This document shows, in pieces, positions 1 through 5,271 of a stretch of DNA of 6,717 nt. How positions within the stretch are numbered: position 1 is the first letter of the stretch; every line of letters starts with the position of its first letter. Location of the stretch: contig JAUHWE010000265.1 of assembly GCA_030424825.1 (NCBI GenBank), positions 1 through 6,717 on the forward strand, written 5' to 3'. The stretch is from Verrucomicrobiia bacterium. GTDB lineage: Bacteria > Verrucomicrobiota > Verrucomicrobiia > Opitutales > Opitutaceae. A program made the position numbers and the translations under genes. The notes beneath the pieces were generated by a model. That model saw nothing but the letters and a program-made list of their open reading frames with translations, did not search any database and was not told the origin of the DNA.

Positions 1-36
1 ATGCAGTGCATTGTTCTCTTGGTTTTTGTTATTCAT
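1..36 (-). CDS. possible 5' end of a minus-strand gene, cut by the window edge
   Basis: An ATG on the minus strand at 36-34 opens a frame of 12 codons (MNNKNQENNALH) that runs off the window. A purine-rich AAGAGG lies just upstream, but only two bases from the ATG, closer than usual for a ribosome binding site. The same frame is also open upstream, across the gap and into the end of the methyltransferase gene, but contains no nearby ATG, GTG or TTG there. If real, it follows the methyltransferase by 74 bases in the same direction and could share its transcript. Twelve residues are too few to identify a family, so this is a weak call. Confidence 0.25.
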   Translation of the reverse strand, partial: MNNKNQENNALH

Positions 37-110
37 GACCTCTTCGTAGTGATACTGTCCCCGGTCTATTCCATACCTAACGGTTCCTTCTTCGAGACCG
101 AAGTGGATTT

Positions 111-944
111 TCAGGATCGATGGGAATCGCCCTTGGACGCGCTTCCTTTTCGGGCACTTTTTAAGAGGGGGAAATTTCGGTGAATCAATTTGCGAATGAT
201 GGTTGGCAGTCTCCCCCAATTCGCTCGTTTAGGTTTTCTGAGAATCGCTAAAAAACCATTCGCATGCCTTGCTGGAAATTGCTCGATGGTTTTTTCCACA
301 TAGAATTCGGCTTCGATGCTTTTGTCTTCCGAAACCGCTTCGATCAATTCAATGAAGTTTTCGGGAACGAACACGTGGAAGTGAATATTGATTTCCCGAT
401 TGTTTTCGATTTCCTCTTTGTATTTTGCGGCATGTTCTTTGCGTTGAGCATCGTGTTCTTCGGGAGGCGTGTCGGGAAAAACCGCACTCCAGTCGATCCC
501 GAAGACGAAATCGTCGATGTGGGTGGGGTCGCAATCGGTAACGCCCTTGTTGAAGTCCTCCAGCATGTGAACCACAGGCGTAAGCGGTCGCTGGGCGTCA
601 AACGTATAGAATTTGTCTGGAACGACCATGTAAACGACGCCTCCTGGCTTGAGAACGCGGTACCATTCCACCAGAGCGGCAACAGGATTGGCCACATGTT
701 CGAAGACATGGGAATTCGCGATATAATCCAAAGAGTTATCGTGAAATGGCAGAGATACCGCCTCTCCAAAGTAATCGAGCAAGCATGTCTCCCCCGCGAA
801 GGTTTCGAACTTGTCGATGTAGAGCGGCTTGATCCCTTCGATGGGTTTTGTGAAGGCTCCAATCTCTATGCCTAAGCCTTGGAGCAAGTCGGGTGCAATA
901 TCCTTATGATTCATTGTTTGAAGAGGGCAATGAGCAGGCGTCAT
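111..944 (-). CDS. class I SAM-dependent methyltransferase (Methyltransf_11-like)
   Basis: A predicted soluble cytoplasmic methyltransferase of 277 residues; the acceptor cannot be read from sequence. The fold is recognisable from the motif I region GIEIGAFTKPI (about 25-35), where the usual GxGxG is reduced to a form seen in glycan-cluster methyltransferases, followed by an acidic strand end (YID, D44) that would hold the ribose of SAM. LPFHDNSLDYI then VFEHV (65-84) matches the motif III/IV area, and EWYRVLKPGG (93-102) is the classic post-IV motif. The last 35 or so residues are very basic. The start is uncertain: Met11 (position 914, MNHKD) is as plausible as Met1, because the first ten codons overlap the arm of an inverted repeat and neither ATG has a Shine-Dalgarno sequence. 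Proteins of this type often modify surface polysaccharides or lipids, but nothing adjacent confirms that. It is confident as a methyltransferase and unknown as to substrate. Confidence 0.88.
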   Translation of the reverse strand: MTPAHCPLQTMNHKDIAPDLLQGLGIEIGAFTKPIEGIKPLYIDKFETFAGETCLLDYFGEAVSLPFHDNSLDYIANSHVFEHVANPVAALVEWYRVLKPGGVVYMVVPDKFYTFDAQRPLTPVVHMLEDFNKGVTDCDPTHIDDFVFGIDWSAVFPDTPPEEHDAQRKEHAAKYKEEIENNREINIHFHVFVPENFIELIEAVSEDKSIEAEFYVEKTIEQFPARHANGFLAILRKPKRANWGRLPTIIRKLIHRNFPLLKSARKGSASKGDSHRS

Positions 945-1017
945 TCAAAGCGTGCGATAGTTTTGGAGTATGTAGGACCCCTCCAATGAAGGGGAGAACG
1001 ACAAGTTGACACGCCTG
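935..1017. repeat. imperfect long stem with nested hairpin between two genes
   Basis: The arms CAGGCGTCATTCAA (935-948) and TTGACACGCCTG (1006-1017) pair as 7 plus 4 base pairs around a small bulge. Inside them, CCCCT (978-982) and AGGGG (990-994) form a second hairpin. No run of T follows in either direction, so it does not look like an ordinary intrinsic terminator. The left arm overlaps the first codons of the methyltransferase if that gene starts at 944. It may be an attC-like structure. Confidence 0.45.
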
Positions 1018-1415
1018 GTTAGCTAATTTTTAAGTTCTTTGAGTATCTTTAAAGGTCCTGAGTAGTCACCATCGGATTCGATGAATCCAATGTCTTCACT
1101 TATGCCTGTCTTCTTGTCGTGGTAGCCAACTGCGAAATCATGGTCGAATCCCGAAACGAGCTGTGAAAAGTAGACTAGTAATTCTTCTATTTCTTTTAGT
1201 TTAAGATCGGACAGATTGAAGCTCACTCCTAGATCCCAATCGGTTAGGTTGTCTTCCTCCATATTTTCGTCCCTTGGGTGAAGAATATCCACGAGTTCGA
1301 TACGATTCTCTCCTTGGAGGAAATCTTTCGTTTTCGTACGGAAATCATCGGCGATCTCATGCAGATCGCTCCCGTCAAAGTAGATGTAGATTCCGTAGTT
1401 CATTTTCTAGCTAAC
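1018..1415. repeat. 8-base inverted repeat bracketing the small orphan gene
   Basis: GTTAGCTA at 1018-1025 and its exact reverse complement TAGCTAAC at 1408-1415 flank the 126-codon gene. The left copy overlaps its stop codon, and the right copy ends 4 bases before its ATG. The repeat is seen directly. A role as recombination cores is inferred from placement only. Confidence 0.6.
1023..1403 (-). CDS. small acidic protein of unknown function
   Basis: I do not recognise this 126-residue protein. It has no signal peptide, membrane segment or cysteine, and is strongly acidic, with clusters such as DENMEEDN near residues 44-51. It reads as a mixed alpha/beta domain: an initial strand (GIYIYFDG), a charged helix (about 14-30), a strand (IELVDIL), another strand (DLGVSFNL), a leucine-rich helix (LKLKEIEELLVYF), then FDHDFAVGYHD and a C-terminal helix ending in lysines. 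Small single-domain acidic proteins of this sort are common among immunity proteins and integron-cassette products, but no motif proves either. The gene stands alone, with 471 non-coding bases upstream. Its bases are visibly more AT-rich than those of the transporter genes, and the inverted repeats at both ends suggest it was acquired. The start is preceded by TAGAAA with no Shine-Dalgarno sequence. It is real as a gene with good likelihood. Confidence 0.7.
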   Translation of the reverse strand: MNYGIYIYFDGSDLHEIADDFRTKTKDFLQGENRIELVDILHPRDENMEEDNLTDWDLGVSFNLSDLKLKEIEELLVYFSQLVSGFDHDFAVGYHDKKTGISEDIGFIESDGDYSGPLKILKELKN

Positions 1416-1453
1416 GTCGGAATTCGAGGAAAATGCGAACTTGGGTTTATATC

Positions 1454-1459
1454 ATTATA
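1454..1459 (-). promoter_or_regulatory. TATAAT -10-like element upstream of the small orphan gene
   Basis: On the minus strand a perfect TATAAT lies about 50 bases before the ATG at 1403, within AT-rich sequence. No convincing -35 hexamer is seen 16-18 bases further upstream. It is a plausible promoter for the orphan gene, but such hexamers arise easily in AT-rich DNA. Confidence 0.25.
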
Positions 1460-1571
1460 TGTGACAATATGGTAGTGAAATGCTCAAATTACAAATACCT
1501 AATAGGTAGTTGCACGTAATGTCACTGGCCTATCTGCCATTGGGATGTAAATTCATTAATCTTTCGATATT

Positions 1572-1712
1572 TTGATAATTGATGGCAAAGGTGGCGGTTG
1601 CGTTTTGGTTGGAATGTTTAATAAATGCCTCAACTACGCCACAACAGTAGCAATGGAAGTTGATGAATCGAAAAAATTGGGGATTTGGAATGCCAAGCAT
1701 GTGTGGAAATAG
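1572..1712 (+). pseudogene. possible gene remnant or chance short ORF
   Basis: An open stretch of 46 codons plus stop starts at a TTG (1572) and contains an ATG at 1614. It begins LIIDGKGGG, a glycine-rich strand-loop that would suit the start of a nucleotide-binding fold, and ends HVWK before TAG at 1710. It has no ribosome binding site, is short, and lies in AT-rich DNA. It may be a decayed gene fragment or chance. No family was recognised with confidence. Confidence 0.12.
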
Positions 1713-1840
1713 AGTAAAATGAAGATTGTAGAATTCGACATGTTGTTGGATATATTGGTTGATTTCTTTTGAATACCTTTTGCTAGACGACGAAATTGAG
1801 GGCTATCCCGTGGCTATTTTGCTTTTGAAAAATGAGTCAG

Positions 1841-1862
1841 AATCTTGAATTCAATAGGATTG
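1841..1862 (-). terminator. weak terminator candidate after fucU
   Basis: Downstream of the fucU stop on the minus strand, AATC plus TTGAA can pair with TTCAA plus GATT, with a CTA bulge and almost no loop. A TTTTT run follows about 8 bases later. The stem is A+T-rich and the T run is offset, so this is only the best available candidate for the operon end. Confidence 0.2.
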
Positions 1863-1874
1863 CTTCCAAGTCTT

Positions 1875-2306
1875 TTAACAAGGCGTAACTCCTTTCTTGA
1901 GAATGACATTGCCATACTTTGCCGTCTCACCGGTCATGACTACTGCGCAGGCCGTTCGGGCCCGATCGTAGAAGGCGAATCGCTCAATCCTTTCAGGGGC
2001 GATCGTGTCCGGCCATGACTTGCGGATGGCGGAGAGATAGGATGCTTCCACAGCTGGATCGAGCGTATCCCCTGCGACAGCGTCCATCATACCAAGTGGA
2101 TTCTCCACGTACTGGTCGAGTATGAAGAGGGGAGCAATGGCTTCGAGAAGCGGGGCGATTCTTAGTCCATCCGCTCGAACAACGTTGGTGTTGTGGCTTT
2201 CGCCCGGAAAATGGGCGTCGGCGAGCACAATTTCGTCACCATGTCCCATGCGGTAAAGTGTATTGAGAAGTTCAGGACTGATTAAGGGGGATATTCCGAT
2301 TAGCAT
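1875..2306 (-). CDS. fucU: L-fucose mutarotase FucU (RbsD/FucU family)
   Basis: This cytoplasmic enzyme interconverts the alpha and beta anomers of L-fucose, so that sugar arriving from the importer can enter catabolism; relatives also act on ribose and related sugars. The 143-residue length matches the family (about 140). Recognisable features are [10 protein letters not shown] at the start, [15 protein letters not shown] (20-34) with the catalytic-type His22 and the conserved Asp30, [21 protein letters not shown], and the C-terminal [11 protein letters not shown] (130-140), whose Tyr/Asn lie in the active site of known members. The match to E. coli FucU is close along the whole length and closer than to RbsD, which lacks the GDTLDP-type segment. 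It is the last gene of the transporter operon, 127 bases after the permease, with a strong inverted repeat between them. The start at 2306 aligns exactly with the family N-terminus; only AGAG precedes it. Confidence 0.93.
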   Translation of the reverse strand: MLIGISPLISPELLNTLYRMGHGDEIVLADAHFPGESHNTNVVRADGLRIAPLLEAIAPLFILDQYVENPLGMMDAVAGDTLDPAVEASYLSAIRKSWPDTIAPERIERFAFYDRARTACAVVMTGETAKYGNVILKKGVTPC

Positions 2307-2344
2307 TTTCTCTAGAGATTTAAGTGGAAGGTCGGCGTTATGAT

Positions 2345-2383
2345 AATTGGGGTGAACGGTGGATGGCGAATGTTAACCCAATT
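2345..2383 (-). repeat. inverted repeat in the permease-fucU gap (RNA stem-loop)
   Basis: AATTGGG (2345-2351) is the exact reverse complement of CCCAATT (2377-2383). Pairing continues imperfectly to GAAC (2354-2357) and GTTA (2372-2375), giving an arm of about 12 bases around a 14-base loop. No T run follows in the direction of transcription, so it looks more like an mRNA-stabilising or processing element than a terminator. It lies about 40 bases before the fucU start. Confidence 0.5.
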
Positions 2384-2433
2384 TCCGATTTATAATTTAA
2401 TGAACGCGGACCATAGTTGGCAAAAGATTCTTT

Positions 2434-3480
2434 CTAGGCCATTTTTCGATGGCGGTACCGGTCGACGGCTACGGCGAGGATAATAATGGTACCGATGACC
2501 ATTTCCTGAACCCATTTCGGCCAACCCATTTGTTGGCCTCCCATATAGAGAATGGTAATAATCAAAGCGCCAACTACCGTTCCGAGGATGGATCCTTCAC
2601 CCCCGGAAAAACTCGCACCCCCAATAATTACGGCAGCGATAATGAAAAGCTCGTACATGATTCCGGTAGTGGGTTGGCCCACACCGCCGATATAGGAAAA
2701 CTGCATAAAGCCAGCAAGGGCACAGAAGAATCCGGTGAGCCCGTACACAATGAGCTTGGTTCGGCCGACGGGTACACCGCAAAGACGGGCGGTTTCCTCA
2801 TTGGATCCGACGGCATAAACGTGCCGGCCAAAACGCGTGTATTTCAAGATGAACGAAGCGACCGCAATGCAAAGGATGAGAATCCAAACCCCAGGCGGGA
2901 GAAGCATCCAGCTTTTTGCCTTATTGGTAAGGGTGGGATCCATTAGCCCTCCGATCCATGTTTCTTCGGGCGGGTAGATGTCGCGTTCGCCCGCGATGCC
3001 TTTAGCCAACCCGCGAATGATTCCCATGGAACCGAGAGTGACGATAAAGGGTACGATCTTGAGGCGTACGATTAGCGCCCCGTTGAGCAAGCCAACGCAA
3101 GTGGCGGCACTTATGGCGAGCACACAGGCTAACAGTGGTGTGAAAATGGGGTATTGGTGGACCAGGTAAATCAACTCACCCTGCTCTCCATCAATCTGAA
3201 TATTGAGTGTCCAGGCAACCACTACGACAGCGAGGGCGATTATGGAACCGACAGAAAGATCGATTCCGGCGGTGATGATGACAAATGTCATGCCAAGGGC
3301 GGCCGTAGCGTAGACCGAGCTTTGCCGCACAATATTTTCAAGATTGCGGAGCGTATAAAACTTTCCGTCATCTACGAAAATGGCGAAGAAAAGAAAGACG
3401 ATGATCAATGCGAGGAAACGGGCGCCCACGTTGAGCCATGCGCTCGATCTGAAAAGGGAATTTTGTGATTTGATCTGCAT
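2434..3480 (-). CDS. sugar ABC transporter permease (RbsC/BPD_transp_2 family)
   Basis: This is the inner-membrane subunit of a CUT2-type sugar importer, forming the channel as a homodimer and coupling to the ATPase encoded just upstream. The 348 residues include about nine to ten hydrophobic segments, beginning with one at 20-37. Family motifs are clear: ALGMTFVIITAGIDLSVGS (61-79), GLLNGALIVRLKIVPFIVTLG (130-150), the cytoplasmic coupling loop RFGRHVYAVGSNEETARLCGV (216-236) and GGASFSGGEGSILGTVVGA (287-305). A basic tail (RYRHRK) follows the last membrane segment, as expected inside the cell. It lies 116 bases after the ATPase gene and 127 before fucU. There is no Shine-Dalgarno sequence before the ATG, but the start fits the family length. 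No frameshift or missing segment is seen. The family is certain; the substrate, likely fucose or a related sugar, is inferred from fucU. Confidence 0.94.
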   Translation of the reverse strand: MQIKSQNSLFRSSAWLNVGARFLALIIVFLFFAIFVDDGKFYTLRNLENIVRQSSVYATAALGMTFVIITAGIDLSVGSIIALAVVVVAWTLNIQIDGEQGELIYLVHQYPIFTPLLACVLAISAATCVGLLNGALIVRLKIVPFIVTLGSMGIIRGLAKGIAGERDIYPPEETWIGGLMDPTLTNKAKSWMLLPPGVWILILCIAVASFILKYTRFGRHVYAVGSNEETARLCGVPVGRTKLIVYGLTGFFCALAGFMQFSYIGGVGQPTTGIMYELFIIAAVIIGGASFSGGEGSILGTVVGALIITILYMGGQQMGWPKWVQEMVIGTIIILAVAVDRYRHRKMA

Positions 3481-3491
3481 TGGATTAGAGG

Positions 3492-3543
3492 AATCGCTCA
3501 GGGATCATGTGAGGTTTCACGAAGGTGGAACTTACGAGCGATT
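3492..3543 (-). repeat. inverted repeat in the ATPase-permease gap
   Basis: AATCGCTC (3492-3499) and GAGCGATT (3536-3543) are perfect 8-base inverse copies separated by 36 bases. The spacer contains a nested GTGA-GGTT-TCAC hairpin. The near arm ends 11 bases before the permease ATG, so the fold could affect initiation or protect the mRNA. No terminator-like T run is present. Confidence 0.45.
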
Positions 3544-3596
3544 GATTGAAGGTTCTGTTAGCATATCTGCGTAAAATCGTGTGCCTAGCATTCTCA

Positions 3597-5084
3597 CTAT
3601 TCCTGCCCGATAGCGACGGCCATGAGTTGGTGTTCGTCCCAATCGGATACGGGGCGTGCCTCGCTCAGGTAGCCACGTGACATAACGGCGATACGGTCGC
3701 AGGTGCCGAGAAGTTCTGGGAGGTAGCTGCTGACGATTAGAATCGCTTTGGGTTCCTGGTGGGTTGCGGCATTCCCTCGGGCCAACGAATCAATGAGTTT
3801 GTAGATTTGCGCTTTCGAGCCGACATCGATTCCACGAGTAGGCTCGTCGAGAAGGAGTATGTCGACCTCCGCATGAAGGAGACGGGCAATGGCCACTTTT
3901 TGCTGGTTTCCACCGGATAGATCGCTGACCGGCTGACGTGCCGACTGGCATTTGATGGGGATCTCTTCGATCCACCGGTGGGATGCCGTGGCTTGGCGGG
4001 CGGGGAGTACCATTCTTCCAGGACCAAGACCGTTGAGGTTGGGTAGCGTAATATTATCCGCAATACTGAGGCCAAGGGCGAGTCCTTGGGTTTTTCTATC
4101 CTCACTGACCATGCCAACCTTTTGGCTCCATCTGAGAGCGGGATCAGCCGCTCCGGAATAGGCTCCAATTTTGACTTCCCCATTCGTGATCGGTTCGAGT
4201 CCGAAAATAGCTTCTAGCAATTCAGTGCGACCGGCTCCGATTAGACCGGCGATGCCGAGTACCTCGCCCCGGCGTAATTGAAGCGAAGCGGACTTTGGCT
4301 TGAGCAGACCTGATAATTGGGTGACTTCGAGGACTACATCGGATGCTGAGTGATTGTTGCGCGGATACAGATCATCTACATTTCGACCCACCATCAGGGA
4401 AATGATGGACTCCTCGGAGGTCGTTTCAGTGACTCCGCTTTCTACGCTTTCACCATCACGCAAAACCGTGAACCGATCGCTGATCGATTTAACTTCTTCT
4501 AGGAAGTGGGAAATGTAGATTACCGCGATTCCTTTAGAGGACAGCGTTTTGACGAGCTGAAACAGGTTTTCTATATCCTTGGCGGCCAGGGAACTCGTGG
4601 GTTCGTCCAGGACGAGCACGCGGCATTCGAGAGCGACTGCTCGAGCGATTTCCACGAGTTGTTGTTGTCCAATCGACAATTGCTTTACGGTGAGCTTGGG
4701 ATCGATCCGATCGAGGCCAACGGCTGAGAGCGCCTCGACTGCCTTTGTCCTCATGGCTTTCCACCGAACGATTCCGTAACGGGACGGTTCGATCCCCAGC
4801 AGAATATTCTCCATAACGGAAAGGTGGGGGGCTAAGGAGAGCTCTTGATAGATCATCGCCACCCCGGAATTGCGGGCGTGGAGGGGATTGGAGGGGGTGA
4901 AGTTTTCTCCATCAAGGAGCAGTTCACCGCTATCGGGAGAGTGCGCTCCGGATAGGACCTTCATTAGGGTGCTTTTGCCGGCTCCGTTCTCGCCCACAAG
5001 GGCCATGATTTCGCCCGGCATGACGGTAAGGTTGACGCCTTTCAGAGCTAAAGTGGCTCCGAAGCGCTTGGCGATGCCCCGCAT
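3597..5084 (-). CDS. sugar ABC transporter ATP-binding protein (RbsA/MglA/XylG-like, two ABC domains)
   Basis: This cytoplasmic ATPase powers the CUT2 importer and carries two fused ABC domains in 495 residues, the usual size. Domain 1 is complete: Walker A GENGAGKST (31-39), Q-loop Gln80, signature LSIGQ (136-140), Walker B with D160-E161 and switch His193. Domain 2 has the family's degenerate Walker A, GLIGAGRT (280-287), with Arg for Lys. It also has VSEDRKTQGL (326-335), signature LSGGNQQK (389-396), Walker B LLLDEPTRGID (410-420) and SSYLPEL in place of a switch His, so domain 2 is probably catalytically weak, as is normal here. The start is odd: residues read in frame upstream (PPRLE before MRGIAKRFG) look like the usual family N-terminus, yet no ATG, GTG or TTG occurs between the upstream stop (5162-5160) and 5084. 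The chosen ATG is therefore the only standard start. The binding-protein gene precedes it by 187 bases. Confidence 0.94.
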   Translation of the reverse strand: MRGIAKRFGATLALKGVNLTVMPGEIMALVGENGAGKSTLMKVLSGAHSPDSGELLLDGENFTPSNPLHARNSGVAMIYQELSLAPHLSVMENILLGIEPSRYGIVRWKAMRTKAVEALSAVGLDRIDPKLTVKQLSIGQQQLVEIARAVALECRVLVLDEPTSSLAAKDIENLFQLVKTLSSKGIAVIYISHFLEEVKSISDRFTVLRDGESVESGVTETTSEESIISLMVGRNVDDLYPRNNHSASDVVLEVTQLSGLLKPKSASLQLRRGEVLGIAGLIGAGRTELLEAIFGLEPITNGEVKIGAYSGAADPALRWSQKVGMVSEDRKTQGLALGLSIADNITLPNLNGLGPGRMVLPARQATASHRWIEEIPIKCQSARQPVSDLSGGNQQKVAIARLLHAEVDILLLDEPTRGIDVGSKAQIYKLIDSLARGNAATHQEPKAILIVSSYLPELLGTCDRIAVMSRGYLSEARPVSDWDEHQLMAVAIGQE

Positions 5085-5096
5085 CTCTAAGCGGGG
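5077..5096 (-). promoter_or_regulatory. G+C-only hairpin over the ATPase start codon
   Basis: GCGGGG (5091-5096) and CCCCGC (5077-5082) are perfect inverse copies around an 8-base loop. In the mRNA, the A and U of the annotated AUG lie in the loop and the G in the stem. Such a stem could limit initiation at this codon and lower ATPase synthesis relative to the binding protein. If translation really starts upstream, it would simply be coding sequence. Confidence 0.45.
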
Positions 5097-5149
5097 AGGA
5101 GAGGTTTCTGAATTTGAAGGGATAAGGCTTGAGGGATAATTGGAAAGTA

Positions 5150-5170
5150 GCTCAGTGCTTTAGCCTGAGC
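5150..5170 (-). repeat. stem-loop in the binding protein-ATPase gap
   Basis: GCTCAG (5150-5155) pairs with CTGAGC (5165-5170). After a one-base bulge, a further GC/GC pairing closes on a TTTA loop, giving about 8 base pairs. No T run follows on the minus strand. Stem-loops after the binding-protein gene are common in sugar ABC operons, where they protect the upstream mRNA so that the binding protein is made in excess. That role is inferred here. The loop contains the in-frame stop upstream of the ATPase. Confidence 0.5.
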
Positions 5171-5271
5171 CCTTCGTTAATTGAGTGCCGTGAATTAGAA
5201 CTAGCACTGGTGAAAATACTTGGATGAGTTCGCTTCGCAGTTCATGAATTGTGTATTCAAAAACTAGAGAT

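Larger units (their letters stand above)
935..1415 (-). mobile_element. candidate integron-like gene cassette (single small ORF)
   Basis: On the minus strand the small gene at 1403-1023 begins 4 bases after GTTAGCTA (1415-1408), and its stop codon lies inside the exact inverse, TAGCTAAC (1025-1018). This is the layout of an integron cassette, where the coding sequence starts just after the R' core (GTTRRRY) and ends at the R'' core (RYYYAAC). Immediately downstream, CAGGCGT-G-TCAA (1017-1006) can pair with TTGA-ATG-ACGCCTG (948-935), enclosing a smaller hairpin with a CCCCT/AGGGG stem (978-994). This gives about 90 bases of attC-like folding. Against it, the cores deviate from the consensus at one position each, and no GTT core follows the second arm, where the CTCATTG sequence stands. 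No integrase is in the window. It could be a decayed or ectopically inserted cassette, or coincidence. Confidence 0.3.
1404..1874. other. AT-rich intergenic region with no convincing gene
   Basis: These 471 bases separate the fucU end of the transporter operon from the orphan gene. Stops are frequent in all frames and no substantial open frame is present. The contents I can point to are a short open stretch on the plus strand (1572-1712), a TATAAT upstream of the orphan gene, and a palindromic TTGAATTCAA (1845-1854) just past fucU. No tRNA, rRNA or repeat array was seen. The composition is visibly more AT-rich than in the neighbouring transporter genes. Confidence 0.6.

Noticed and set aside
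1..183. Plus-strand 60-codon open frame at the left edge
   Set aside because: It overlaps the methyltransferase 3' end in antisense, has a skewed hydrophobic start without a clear signal-peptide layout, and shows no recognisable domain.
264..875. Long plus-strand open frame opposite the methyltransferase
   Set aside because: It is antisense to a gene with clear family motifs; its own translation shows no recognisable domain and reflects codon structure of the opposite strand.
978..994. CCCCT/AGGGG hairpin as an intrinsic terminator for the orphan gene
   Set aside because: Only 5 base pairs with a 7-base loop and no T run after it on either strand; better viewed as part of the larger stem.
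2449..2946. Plus-strand open frame opposite the permease
   Set aside because: Low-complexity hydrophilic translation with no motif, fully antisense to a well-supported membrane protein gene.
4870..5139. Plus-strand open frame opposite the ATPase start region
   Set aside because: Arg/Ser/Pro-rich shadow translation with no family signal; the overlapping minus-strand frame has an intact Walker A.
5230..5238. GCGAAGC-type mini-hairpin after the binding-protein gene
   Set aside because: The sequence is a known very stable DNA mini-hairpin, but it is two base pairs and expected by chance; no context supports a role.
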